Shown here: positions 21,101-29,537 of the stretch, in pieces
Numbering within the stretch: position 1 is the first letter of the stretch
How the letters are laid out: every line of letters starts with the position of its first letter
Source: Xanthobacteraceae bacterium
Lineage (GTDB): Bacteria > Pseudomonadota > Alphaproteobacteria > Rhizobiales > Xanthobacteraceae
Direction: 5' to 3'
Assembly: GCA_024508855.1 (NCBI GenBank)
Contig: JANINJ010000034.1
Location: 1-47,380 of the forward strand
Length of the DNA: 47,380 bases
Program-made: the position numbers and the translations under genes
The notes under the pieces: model-generated
Told to the model about the DNA's origin: nothing
Seen by the model: only the letters and a program-made list of their open reading frames with translations
Databases searched by the model: none

Positions 21101-24042
21101 TCAGGTCCCTCGATCTCGTCGGAGACCTCGATGCGCTTCTGCTCCATCAGCGCCTGGGCAATCTCCGTCGCCGGACGGCGCTCGGTGCCCCAATCGACGT
21201 TAGCCCGCACACCGTTGCGGTTGCCGCGGACCTCCCACTCGCCGGGCATCGGGTTCTCGACCCGCACGCTGCGGTCCTCGAGCACCTCCTCGAGGAACTG
21301 CTGGTGCAGCTGCGGGCTGATCCACACCGCACCGAGCCGCGCCTCGATCTCCTCCACGCCGATCGGGTCGGGCAGGACCTCACGCAGCGCCTCGACGTTG
21401 ACCCCGAACCGGTCATCGGTGGCCGCCGCCTCGACGGCGGCGTCGAGCTTGGAGCGCACGTCGCCCGACAGATAGTCGGGTGCATGCACCAGCTCGCCGG
21501 TGACCGGGTCGTCGTAGACCAGGTCACCGAGCGCGGTCCGGGCCTCGTCCTCGTCGACGCCGAGCAGCCGCGCGACGAACGGCAGCTCGACGCGGCCGGT
21601 CTCGTCGAGCGACAGAGCGATCGCCTCAGACGGCGTCTCCGCGCCCTGCTTCACCGGCCTCGGCACGACCACGCGCTGCACCAGCAGCGACGCCGGCGTG
21701 CTGGTCTGCGACTCCTCGTCGAACCGCTCCAGGGCCCGCACGAGCGCGCTGTGCGGGTCCTGCCGGAACGTGACCATCGACCGCGGCGTGATCCGCGCCA
21801 TGACCTCGGCGCCCCGCTCCGGGGCACCGGTTGCCGGGTCCAGCACCGGCGTACCGGTCTCGGGGTCGGTCACCGGCTCGTAACGGCCGGTGCCGCGCAG
21901 GGTGTAGCGGTTCAGCGGCCCGTACTTGGCGACGTACCGCTCGTAGTCGGCCCGCAGCGCGGAACGCTGCTCCTGCATCGCCGGGGTGTCCTCGGCGTCG
22001 CCGGCCTCGGCCTCGAGCAGGCGCCGAGCACCGTCACGCAGCTCGAGCAGCGCCCGCAGCTCGACCGCCTGGGTCTTGGGGACCTGCAGAGGCTCAAGGC
22101 GGCCGCCGTGCGCGACACGGAACTCGCTGCCCTCGGCCACGATCGACCCGTCCCACAGGTCCGTCAGCTGGCTGACCGCCTCGCGTCGCTCGGCGGCCTG
22201 CTCGACGCTGACCTGGGTGAACACCTGGCCGCGGCCGCGGGCCCGGTTCACGATGTCGGACAGCGCGACAGCGAGGTGCCCGTCGACGGTGCTCAGATCG
22301 GGGCTGACCACGTGCAGCGTCTCGCCGCCGTACATGCCCTGCCCGACCCGCAGCGTGCCGAGGATGTGGTCAGGGTGCTCGTCGAAGTAGTTGTTCACCC
22401 GCACGACCACCGGACCCTCGGGCCCGTCGAGCTGGCGCGGCGTGACGGTCTCCCAGGTCAGATCCCGCGGCGGTACGCCGTCGGCACGACGCTGGAAGAT
22501 CAGCAGGTCCGTCACGGCCTCCGTGCCGGCGGCTCGACGGTGGGCGCCCGTGGGCAGACGGACCGCGCCCACCAGGTCCGCCATGCCGTTCATCTCGCGG
22601 CGGGCAGCGGGGTTGGTGGCATCCATCGTGAAGCTGCTCGTCAGGACCGCGACCATGCCACCGGGCCGGGTCAGCGCCAGCGACTTGAGGATGAAGTGGT
22701 TGTGCATCGAGTGCCCGCCGGCGTTGTGCTGCGGGTCGTGCAGGCTGACGTCTGCGAACGGCACGTTGCCCACCACGGCGTCGAAGTGGCCGCGCGGGAA
22801 CCGCGTCGTCGCGAACGACTCCCCCCTGATGTCGGCCTGCGGGTACAGGCCGCGGGCGATCGCCGCGGTGGTCGGGTCAAGCTCGACCCCGACCATCCGG
22901 GCGCCCTCGGGCGCCATGCCGATGAACGTGCCCGAGCCGCAGCCCGGCTCCAGCACGTCTCCCCCGGCGAAGCCGAGGTCGGTCAGCGTGATCCAGACCT
23001 GGTCGACGTACGCCGCATCGGTGTAGTGCGCGTTGATCGTCGTACGCCGGGCAGCGTCGTAGGCCGCGTCGTCGAGCAGGTTGCGCAGCTGCTCGCGCTC
23101 CCCGGCCCACTCGGGCCTTTGGTCGTCGAAGACCTGCGGGATCGCGCCCCACGACGACCAGCGGGCGAGGACCTGCTGCTCCTCGACCGTTGCGGGCCGG
23201 CCCTCGGCCTCGAGCCGGCGGGCGGTCTCGATCGCTGCGACGTTCGCAGCGAACCGCGCCTTGCCGCCCGAGGGCGCCAGCTGGTCCTGGGAGCGCGGCC
23301 GGAACGCTACTGCTCGCTGGGCAGGCTCCCGGTCGGCAGGAACGGCGTCAGCGCCCGGATCCGGTCGTCGAGCTCCGTCGAGCTCATCTCCTCCGGCTCC
23401 CGCTCCAGCCGGACCAGCGGGAGCAGGGCCGTCAGCCGGGCCCGCTGCTCCTCCTGGTCGTCGCTGAGCAGTGGCTGGCTCCAGCCCTCCCGCTCGGCCT
23501 CCTCCTCGGCTTCCTGCATCAGCCGCTGGAGCGAGTCCTCGATCATCGCCGGTCCCGGCAGCATCGCCAGCAGCTCGGCCAGTTCCTCCGCCCGCGAGGA
23601 CGGCTCCGGCGTCACCGAGTAGACCAGCTCCGTCAGCACCAGTTCCTCGGCCTGCTTCTGGATCGTCCGCAGTTGCCCGACCTGATCCAGGTACTCCAGA
23701 TCGGCCGGGAGCGTCGCCTCCAGCCGGGAGCTGGTCTCCGCCACCTGCGCGGCCACCGTCTCCCCCAGCGTCTCGAAGAACTCGCTCGGGTCCTCCAGCG
23801 CCGCGTACTTCTGCGGCGCGTGGGTCCTCCAGTGCGCCTGGGCCAGCAGCCCGTACCGATTCATCGAGCTCCCCTTCTGCGTCATCCGTCGCAAATAGGT
23901 CGAGAGGTGGTTGATCGCTGACGCGGACGCCGCCTGCGGGCGACGTCGACGCAGAGCGTGCCTCGTCGAGGCGCGCATCGGCGACCGGTTCTGGGGTGCC
24001 CCAAAGGTCGAGCTCGAGCTGCTCGTCGTCCGGTCGCGCCAC
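18169..24042 (-). CDS. Giant DarB-like N6-adenine methylase/SNF2 helicase
   Basis: An ORF of 1957 codons. A short N-terminal part (LELDLWG, PPLDLF) is followed by ~185 low-complexity codons that overlap a second gene. A methylase domain then has SAM motif VLEPGCGSGTFIG (~366) and GNVPFADV in place of NPPF. A SNF2-type helicase has HQVGAGKTLEM, DEAHMYKN (~1238), ATATPLANS and DGRGIRQGNQND. The C-terminus carries LSDAARAALEASGH (18301-18342), shared with the relaxase. Phage P1 DarB has the same methylase-helicase plan and blocks type I restriction after being injected. A similar anti-restriction role is inferred. No ATG/GTG/TTG exists in frame within the overlap, so the start must be at or near 24042. 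Confidence 0.85.
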   Translation of the reverse strand: MARPDDEQLELDLWGTPEPVADARLDEARSASTSPAGGVRVSDQPPLDLFATDDAEGELDESVRAAGPGALEDPRAAEVRGAGGPERVLRDAGGDGGRAGGGDQLPAGGDAPGRSGVPGSGRATADDPEAGRGTGADGAGLLGDAGAVLAGGGTGRAAGDAAGTGDDRGLAPAADAGSRGGGRAGGLEPATAQRRPGGAAGPADGPAPAGPAGAGAGGDELDGARRPDPGADAVPADREPAQRAVAFRPRSQDQLAPSGGKARFAANVAAIETARRLEAEGRPATVEEQQVLARWSSWGAIPQVFDDQRPEWAGEREQLRNLLDDAAYDAARRTTINAHYTDAAYVDQVWITLTDLGFAGGDVLEPGCGSGTFIGMAPEGARMVGVELDPTTAAIARGLYPQADIRGESFATTRFPRGHFDAVVGNVPFADVSLHDPQHNAGGHSMHNHFILKSLALTRPGGMVAVLTSSFTMDATNPAARREMNGMADLVGAVRLPTGAHRRAAGTEAVTDLLIFQRRADGVPPRDLTWETVTPRQLDGPEGPVVVRVNNYFDEHPDHILGTLRVGQGMYGGETLHVVSPDLSTVDGHLAVALSDIVNRARGRGQVFTQVSVEQAAERREAVSQLTDLWDGSIVAEGSEFRVAHGGRLEPLQVPKTQAVELRALLELRDGARRLLEAEAGDAEDTPAMQEQRSALRADYERYVAKYGPLNRYTLRGTGRYEPVTDPETGTPVLDPATGAPERGAEVMARITPRSMVTFRQDPHSALVRALERFDEESQTSTPASLLVQRVVVPRPVKQGAETPSEAIALSLDETGRVELPFVARLLGVDEDEARTALGDLVYDDPVTGELVHAPDYLSGDVRSKLDAAVEAAATDDRFGVNVEALREVLPDPIGVEEIEARLGAVWISPQLHQQFLEEVLEDRSVRVENPMPGEWEVRGNRNGVRANVDWGTERRPATEIAQALMEQKRIEVSDEIEGPDGRKRRVLNPVETTAAQEKADALQERFSEWVWEDPQRASELAEIYNRRFNSIRLRDYAEAGDYLTLPGLTASITLRPHQRAAVARMIAEPSVGLFHQVGAGKTLEMICGATEMKRMGLVSKPAIVVPNHMLEQFSREWLQAYPRARVLAASTADLTGDKRRLFVARAAANDWDAIIVTQGAFKKIGLSGDFEARYIDQQLTELRAGLEAAKAAESMSVKRIEKRILAVEERHKKALAMPRDPGVNFQDTGIDYLVVDEAHMYKNLATVSNIRDAAIEGSQQATDLHMKLEYLRQTYGDRVATMATATPLANSVTEAYVMQRYLRPDLLAAAGVTSFDGWAATFGSQVTEMEMGPAGGFRLKTRFAKFQNVPEMLRMWHVFADVKTAEDLDLPVPELAPRASDGKRDVETVVLQPTPELEEYIGAIADRAEKVASRQVSAHEDNMLLISTDGRKAALDLRLVDQTAQQSGTVKLDAVAGRILEHWRENRGNVYVDEATGEPSPVRGSLQLVFSDLGTPHETRWDAYTELRRKLIEGGMAPDAVRFIHEAKNDAAKARLFASARAGHVAVLIGSTAKMGVGTNVQNRLSAMHHVDCPWRPADLEQRDGRGIRQGNQNDEVAIFRYVVERSFDAYSWQTVGRKATFIAQVMKGRLDTREIEDIGDTALSAAEAKALASGNPLVLEKANADAAYQKLRRQEVAHHRAQAALRQTRHSAEGKIETRQRDVDELRTAAGRTIDTTGDAFRMTVAGAVFTSRADAAAAVASWATRNHQVILSTSRYDEPLVLGTVAGHDVTVTGDRAPAIDRNPEHMAVVALAGVPGSAHRTSLRELQAASVGLIRSIENKATAIGKRISTYESEIVEASRILDDVESKLGRPFPHAEDLVAAKQRVDDVDAALSAQAEPENAPPASAAVVDGDGPELSDAARAALEASGHGRRPTSTTFAQPSAAPAGAGAGEAQVDRSAAVAPRAPGRPLSR
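23307..23864 (-). CDS. Helical protein nested in the methylase/helicase ORF
   Basis: A 185-residue protein (MNRYGLLAQAHWRTHAPQKYAALEDPSEFFETLG...), nearly all helical and acidic. The ATG follows GAAGGGGAGC. Third codon positions in this frame are almost all G or C, whereas the overlapping methylase/helicase frame shows no such bias here, so this frame is the selected one between 23310 and 23864. I recall similar short proteins beside such helicases on actinobacterial mobile elements but cannot name the family. Its stop lies inside the helicase frame (GCA-GTA-GCG), so every base of the gene is also open in the other frame. Confidence 0.8.
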   Translation of the reverse strand: MNRYGLLAQAHWRTHAPQKYAALEDPSEFFETLGETVAAQVAETSSRLEATLPADLEYLDQVGQLRTIQKQAEELVLTELVYSVTPEPSSRAEELAELLAMLPGPAMIEDSLQRLMQEAEEEAEREGWSQPLLSDDQEEQRARLTALLPLVRLEREPEEMSSTELDDRIRALTPFLPTGSLPSEQ

Positions 24043-24121
24043 GCGTCACTCCTAGGTCGCCGTGATCCTCGCATGCCCTCTACCCCGATTCCCTCTCTCC
24101 TCACCAGCGGCCTGCGCAGCC

Positions 24122-26737
24122 TCAGCGGCGCAGCGTGCGGCCCTGGGTGTGCTTGACCCCGGACCCTCGCTGCACCTTCGCCTGCACGCCCTCGCGACGT
24201 GCCGGCGCGCTCTGCAGCTGGTCCTGCGTGGACTGGGAGAAGCCGTGCGACGAGGCGTCCCTCGCGCTCTCCGCGTGCTCCGACATCTGGTGTCGCTGGG
24301 CTTCGTCTCGGCGGTCGTACGCCTTGGCCTCCGCCGTCTCCGCGTCGGTCGTGATGCCCTCGTCGAGCTGCAGCTGATGCTCGGCCGCGGCCGAGCGGTC
24401 CTCGAGCTGCTCGACCCGCTGCGCACGCGGGTCCGAGTCGGTCAGCGTCGACGGCGTCGAGTCGCCGGCATCGCCGTCCCCCGTCGCCCCGTCAGCCACC
24501 TGACCCGCCCGCGCAGCCGCGAGGTCGCTCGCCGCGGCGTCTGCGTCGGACCGGCTGCCCGCCTCGACCCGCTGCGCCTCGTGGCGGGCGCCCCGGGCGG
24601 CGTCGAGCTCGACACCACGGCGCGCCAGGAGCTCGCGGTCGATCGGGTCCTCGACGTACGGGCTCACCTTCGCGATGAGGTCGTCGAACGACGCCACCGT
24701 GCTCCGGTTGCCGTCGACGAGGGTGTAACCCACCCGCTCCTCCGGCGAGGTGCGGATGTAGCGCTCCACGACCGTCTCTGCGGCCGTGGGTGCCTGCGGG
24801 AGCTCCGCGAGGCTGCTGCGCAGCAGCGCGGGCTTGGTCTCCCACGCCTTGGCCGGGTCCTTGTCGGGAACCTCGACCTGCCGCACGTCGGTGCCGCGCT
24901 CGCTGAGCTTGAAGAAGTCGCCCTCGGTCGCCTTCTGCCCGGCCTCGTCGTTGTCGTTGGCCAGCCACACGCGGCCGTTGGCCTTCTCCGTGATCGCGTT
25001 CGCCTGGGTGTCGGTCATCGCGGTGCCCATCGTGCTGACACCCTGCGCCTTGCCCTCCGAGGCCAGCGTCACCGCGAGCGCGTCGAAGGGTCCCTCGACC
25101 CGGACCAGCCGGGCACCGGGCTGCGCCTCGTACAGGCCGAAGACGTGGTCGCCCTTGCGGAACGCGGCCGTCTCCGCGGTGTTGCGGACCTTCGGCGCCC
25201 GCGGGTCGCCCGACAGATCCCGGCCGAGGAAGCCGACCAGCTCGCCGGTCTCGTGGTGCCGCACCCCCATCATCATCCGGTCACGGAAGATGTCGCGGAC
25301 CCCGAACTTCCCCGGCTCCGCCAGCCCGGCCGCGACCATCTCGCCGTCGGTGGCACCCTTGGACCGCAGGTGATTGGTCAGGTTCTGCCACCCCGGTCGC
25401 GTGGCACCGAGCACCCACGGACCGGACTCGAAGTCCGCTCCCAGCCGCTCGGTGAACTTCCGGTGCGCCGGCGTCCCGGGGCGCAGGTTCGACGCGTAGT
25501 ACTCCGCGGCCATCTCGTTGAGCTCGATCACCCGATCGCCGCTCACCAGGTCTGCAGAGCCACCGGCCGTCGCCGTCGCGGCAGCCGTCGACGTCGACGA
25601 GGTCGCGGCGACGCCGCCCTGTGCGGCTTCCTCGCTGCGCCGAGCACGGTCCTCGGCGTTGCGGCGGGCCTCGGTGTTCACCGACGCCTGCTCCGTCAGT
25701 GCGTCGATGAGCATCGCCTGCGGGTCGAGGCCCCGACGCTCGCGCATCATCGCTGCGAGCCGGTCGGCCGACTTCCGGGCGCCGACGTCGCCCGTGAGCG
25801 AGGCAGTCGACGCGTCGCGCCACGCGGTTGCGACCTCGTCGGCCGTCGCCGCGTCGAACCGGCCCGGCGTCAGGTAGGTGTGCCAGGAGTGGTCCTGGGT
25901 CGCCTCCAAGTCGACGGGCGGGCCGTCGGTCAGGCCCGGGACGTGATCGTCGAGCCGGCCCATCCCGGCCTGGTGCATGGCGGCCTCGTGTTCGCCGATC
26001 TCGGTCGAGACCCGCGCATCGCGGCCCTCGTCCCATGCCCGCGCCAGCGCTGCGTCACGAGCGTCCTCGTCGACGACGCCCGCCTCAGTGCGCCAGCGAT
26101 CGGACGCGAACTCGTCGGCTTGGCCGACGTGCACCGCCCACTGCTCCCACTGCGAGCGCTCGGGGAGCTGCCCCGCCTCGGAGTAGTACTGCCAGTCGGC
26201 GTGGAACGCCTCCTCGACCGCACCTGCGGGCGGCCGGTCGACCTCGAGGGGTCGCACCTCGTCGGGGATGGAGTACCACGACGGTGCGTGCGTGGCCGCC
26301 AGCCCGTACGCCTCGTTCATCGACAGCAACTTCGCGGCCGGGGCCGGGTCTGCCGGCAGCCGCGACGTGTCGGTGAAGTTGATCAGCACCGACGGGTGTT
26401 GGCCGTGAGCCTGCATGATCCTGGCGGCCATGTCCCGCTCGGCGAACCGCGCCGTCGGGTCCATGCCCGACCACGCCGCCGCGGCCGCCCACTTCTGCGA
26501 CGCGGCCACCGGGTGCAGCTTCTCCAGCCGCCCCTCCGAGGTCCACGGCAGGTACTGCTGGCGAGCGGCGTCGCGGTTCGCCAGCCACTCCTCCCGAGAG
26601 CGCGCCGCGGACTCTCGCGACTGCTCCTGCCGGCGTCGGGCATAGCGCTCCATCACCTGCGACAGGCCCGTCACCGCGGCACGCAGTGCCCGGTCCAGCT
26701 CGTGCCCGGCTTCGAACTCCTCATGCCCTGCGCTCAT
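24122..26737 (-). CDS. Toprim/DnaG-like primase domain protein, possible secreted substrate
   Basis: An 871-residue protein. The N-terminal ~400 residues are helical and unassigned. A DnaG-like core follows (LNEMAAEYYASNLRPGTPAHRKFTERLG, then FRDRMMMGVRH). The Toprim centre has VRVEGPFDALAV (~545) and LANDNDEAGQKA (~592), giving the Glu and Asp-x-Asp metal ligands. No CHC2 zinc finger is present, so it probably needs a partner to find its template. The C-terminal coiled-coil tail includes MSEHAESARDASSHG (24245-24283), resembling the motif in the relaxase and the methylase/helicase. Plasmid primases such as RP4 TraC and ColIb Sog are known to be transferred during conjugation. The start overlaps the preceding stop (ATGA). 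Confidence 0.82.
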   Translation of the reverse strand: MSAGHEEFEAGHELDRALRAAVTGLSQVMERYARRRQEQSRESAARSREEWLANRDAARQQYLPWTSEGRLEKLHPVAASQKWAAAAAWSGMDPTARFAERDMAARIMQAHGQHPSVLINFTDTSRLPADPAPAAKLLSMNEAYGLAATHAPSWYSIPDEVRPLEVDRPPAGAVEEAFHADWQYYSEAGQLPERSQWEQWAVHVGQADEFASDRWRTEAGVVDEDARDAALARAWDEGRDARVSTEIGEHEAAMHQAGMGRLDDHVPGLTDGPPVDLEATQDHSWHTYLTPGRFDAATADEVATAWRDASTASLTGDVGARKSADRLAAMMRERRGLDPQAMLIDALTEQASVNTEARRNAEDRARRSEEAAQGGVAATSSTSTAAATATAGGSADLVSGDRVIELNEMAAEYYASNLRPGTPAHRKFTERLGADFESGPWVLGATRPGWQNLTNHLRSKGATDGEMVAAGLAEPGKFGVRDIFRDRMMMGVRHHETGELVGFLGRDLSGDPRAPKVRNTAETAAFRKGDHVFGLYEAQPGARLVRVEGPFDALAVTLASEGKAQGVSTMGTAMTDTQANAITEKANGRVWLANDNDEAGQKATEGDFFKLSERGTDVRQVEVPDKDPAKAWETKPALLRSSLAELPQAPTAAETVVERYIRTSPEERVGYTLVDGNRSTVASFDDLIAKVSPYVEDPIDRELLARRGVELDAARGARHEAQRVEAGSRSDADAAASDLAAARAGQVADGATGDGDAGDSTPSTLTDSDPRAQRVEQLEDRSAAAEHQLQLDEGITTDAETAEAKAYDRRDEAQRHQMSEHAESARDASSHGFSQSTQDQLQSAPARREGVQAKVQRGSGVKHTQGRTLRR

Positions 26738-27744
26738 CGCGATACTCCCGAGGTCGTCGTGCGCTTTGTGATGTTGGCACCTGCCCCGGCCGGCGCAGCT
26801 GCGGCAGCGCCGGCCGGGGAGGTGGTCTTGATATCGCTGGCCTGCGACACAACCGACCGGCCGTCGGCGATGCTGTCGGCGGGCGCTCCAGCAGCCGGGT
26901 TCGAGGTCGGCGGCTGGATCTGGGCCGCCTCCATGACCGCGAACATCCCGTGCGGTGCCGGCGTCAGCTGCCAGGGTTTGTTGGGGGTGTGCTGGCCGGT
27001 CTTGACGTCGCAGTCGAAGAAGACGCCCTCAGGATCGGTCAGTGTGCGCATATGGGTGTCGAAGTGATCGCGCATCCAGGTCGAGAACGACGGAGCGGGC
27101 TGCAGCCGCATCACCTCGAACGCCTCCCAGATCGCCTCCAGCCGGGTGATCGCCTCGGCGTGCTCCCACCACTGGGCGCACCAGTGCACCCGGTTGGCCA
27201 CGTACTTGTGAATCCAGTTCGGCAACACGAACTTCTCCACGAAGAGCTCGACCGTCGCGAACCGCGGCGGCTCCGGCTTCGGGTCGGCCTCCGCCGGGGC
27301 TGCCATCACCGCCCCGAGGGCCTGCTCCTCGGCGTCCAGCTGCTCGCCGGCAGCCGCAAGCTTCTGCTCGGTGCGCTCGACCAGCGTCCCGGCCCGCCGG
27401 AAGGCTCGTCGGGCCTTGGCCAGGTCCTCGCGCGCCGCGGCCTTCTGCCATGGCTCGCGCTCGTCGTCGGCCTCGATCGCCTCGGCCTTGATTTCGAGGA
27501 CCGCGATCCGGCCCTCGGCGTCCGCGAGTGCGTCCTGGGCCGCCTCGTGAGCGTCCCGCGCCTTCTCCAGCGCGTCACGTGCACCCATCACGTCGCCTGT
27601 CGGCAGCGCCGCCGTTGCGCGACGGTCAGGCGCCCCGCTCCCCTCGCTGCGCGGTTCGGTCGCGGCGAGCTGATCCGAGACGACAGCGTCGAATCCGCCG
27701 TACGCGTCCTCGTACCCCTCGAAGTCGTCGTCGCTGATCGGCAT
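26734..27744 (-). CDS. DUF4913-like plasmid protein
   Basis: A 336-residue protein starting at ATG 27744, coupled to the VirD4-like gene by TGATG and to the next gene by ATGA. A heptad-rich helix (residues ~55-155) precedes a compact domain with FVLPNWIHKYVANRVHWCAQWWEHAEAITRLEAIWEAFE and later DPEGVFFDCD, the pattern of DUF4913, common on actinobacterial transfer elements. The C-terminal tail is Ala/Pro/Thr-rich. Constant placement beside the coupling protein suggests it may act in the relaxosome or coupling step. The CATCACAAAGC leader-like motif at 26763-26773 lies inside its last codons. Confidence 0.8.
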   Translation of the reverse strand: MPISDDDFEGYEDAYGGFDAVVSDQLAATEPRSEGSGAPDRRATAALPTGDVMGARDALEKARDAHEAAQDALADAEGRIAVLEIKAEAIEADDEREPWQKAAAREDLAKARRAFRRAGTLVERTEQKLAAAGEQLDAEEQALGAVMAAPAEADPKPEPPRFATVELFVEKFVLPNWIHKYVANRVHWCAQWWEHAEAITRLEAIWEAFEVMRLQPAPSFSTWMRDHFDTHMRTLTDPEGVFFDCDVKTGQHTPNKPWQLTPAPHGMFAVMEAAQIQPPTSNPAAGAPADSIADGRSVVSQASDIKTTSPAGAAAAAPAGAGANITKRTTTSGVSR

Positions 27745-29537
27745 CAGGACACCACCTCTCCTGCGACGACCTCGCACGGCTCGTCGTCGGTCGCTCGGCT
27801 GTTGCTCGTCAGCTCGTCGCCGACCTCCATCCACGGCTCCTTGAACGCCGCGATCGACTCCTCGATCCGTGCGGCGTCTCGGCGCTTCGACAGGTCGACC
27901 AGCTCGGCCAGGATCGACCGGGTGCCCGAGACGAACAGCACGCCGCGGCCGCGGGGCAGGGCCCGCAGGTCGGCCTCGGTGAGGATCCGCTCGTCCTTGA
28001 TCTGCGTCGACGTCGACCGTTGGCCACGCCCCACGCTGATCGAGTTGTCGCGACGCTGGCGATCGCCGACCAGTTGCGCCAGGGCCGAGAGGTGCTCGTC
28101 GTCGTTGATGCCGCGACCGACGAAACTGATGTTCGCGGCCGACCACATCTCGGTGAAGCCGTCTTTGCCCCAGCACTTGAAGCCCTGGGCGCGTGACTGG
28201 AGGATCACCACCAGGATCAGCCCGAGGCTGCCGGAGTAGGAGAACAGCGCCGGCAGCTCGCCCCAGCGCACGATGTTCGCGCACTCGTCGAGCATGAACA
28301 GCACTGGTGTCGGCACCCTGCCGCCGCTCTCCTCGGCCAGCTCGCGCCCGGCCTCCCACAGCGCGATCGTCAGTGCGCCGATCAGGGCCCGGGCCGATCC
28401 CTCGCCGTCCTTCGACAGCAGGTAGATCGTCTGCGTCGACCGGACGAAGTCGCGAGTCGAGAACTCGATACCGCCCTCCTCGGGCTCGGTGACCCACCGG
28501 ACGAAGTCCGGGTTGGCCATCCAGCCCACGCCTGACGCCGCGCCGCCGTAGATGCCGTCCCTGGTCTCCGCGACCTTCTCGCGGGCGGACTCGACCTGGT
28601 CGGCGGCGACCGTGAAGCCGTGCTCACGCAGGATGTCGGCCGGGTTCGCCAAACCGGGCGCCCCATCGGGGAAGTTCAGCCACCGCGAGATCATCGTGAC
28701 CTGCGCCCCGGCGAGCGCGGCGGCCATGATCATGTTCCGCAGCAGCTTGCGGGACTCCGGTCCGAAGAACGCATCCTCAGCGGCTGCTTCGCTCGCCGAT
28801 CGGGAGTTGAGCCAGATCGCAGCGAGCTTCTCGGCCCGCTCGAGGTTCGTGACGTAGGTCAGCGGGTTCCACCAGAACCTCACGCCCTCGCGGTAGATGT
28901 CCTGCGGGTCGAAGATCCACACCTTCCCCAGCTCCGAGCGCGGGCCTCGGGTCAGGTAGACGATGTCGCTCTTGTTCGACGTCGCCACCGCGGCGCCGCC
29001 GTGCTCGACGAGCTGCGGCACCGCGACCGACCGCGTCTTGCCGGCGCGCGGACCCATGATCCACACCTGGCACCACTCGTAGGTCGAGTAGAGCCACTGG
29101 TGGTTGAGGACCGCCTTGCACAGCGAGACGCCGATGCCGGCGTCCTGCGAGCCCAGCCGCTCAGTGTCAGCGGCGACCGCCTCGGGCAGCAGCTCGGCGA
29201 AGTCGCGACGCGAGGACATCGACGCCGCGAGGCTGTCGGTCCACTCCCGGCCGGACAGGGACGTCCGGATCGCCTTCACCAGCCACCAGGTGAAGGCGAG
29301 CAGCGGAACGACGAACGCGACCAGCAGGACCGTGGCCTTGCCCGACCACCGGCCCTTCGGGCCGGGGTCGAGCAGCCAGATACCCGGCCCGCCCTCGCCA
29401 AGGCCCGACAGCGAGGCCGCGAGGTAGGCCAGCATCCAGCCGCCGACCACGACGATCAGCACCCCGAGCACCGCGAGCCACAGCCACAGGCCGTCGTTGC
29501 CGAGGTTCGGCTGCTTGTTCGGCCGCTGGCTAGACAT
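27744..29537 (-). CDS. virD4: VirD4/TraG-type coupling protein ATPase
   Basis: A 597-residue protein. The ATG at 29537 is chosen because GAGGAGG precedes it; a longer frame to 29576 lacks this. Two N-terminal membrane segments (LWLWLAVLGVLIVVVGGWML and ATVLLVAFVVPLLAFTWWLV) anchor a cytoplasmic ATPase with Walker A WIMGPRAGKTRSVAVPQL (~158) and Walker B VLFMLDECANIV (~412). The Lys-Ser-Asp after the first strand (TSNKSDIVYLT) is typical of the TraG/VirD4 group. It would recruit the relaxase-DNA complex, and possibly the two other proteins with the shared C-terminal motif, to the channel. Confidence 0.93.
   Translation of the reverse strand: MSSQRPNKQPNLGNDGLWLWLAVLGVLIVVVGGWMLAYLAASLSGLGEGGPGIWLLDPGPKGRWSGKATVLLVAFVVPLLAFTWWLVKAIRTSLSGREWTDSLAASMSSRRDFAELLPEAVAADTERLGSQDAGIGVSLCKAVLNHQWLYSTYEWCQVWIMGPRAGKTRSVAVPQLVEHGGAAVATSNKSDIVYLTRGPRSELGKVWIFDPQDIYREGVRFWWNPLTYVTNLERAEKLAAIWLNSRSASEAAAEDAFFGPESRKLLRNMIMAAALAGAQVTMISRWLNFPDGAPGLANPADILREHGFTVAADQVESAREKVAETRDGIYGGAASGVGWMANPDFVRWVTEPEEGGIEFSTRDFVRSTQTIYLLSKDGEGSARALIGALTIALWEAGRELAEESGGRVPTPVLFMLDECANIVRWGELPALFSYSGSLGLILVVILQSRAQGFKCWGKDGFTEMWSAANISFVGRGINDDEHLSALAQLVGDRQRRDNSISVGRGQRSTSTQIKDERILTEADLRALPRGRGVLFVSGTRSILAELVDLSKRRDAARIEESIAAFKEPWMEVGDELTSNSRATDDEPCEVVAGEVVS

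Noticed and set aside
18301-23622. A 1773-codon open frame on the + strand
   Set aside because: It is the antisense of the methylase/helicase gene. It is Arg/Leu/His/Gly-rich with no domains, as expected for a high-GC shadow frame.
24062-27067. A 1001-codon open frame on the + strand
   Set aside because: Antisense of the Toprim gene and part of the DUF4913-like gene; no domain or start signal.
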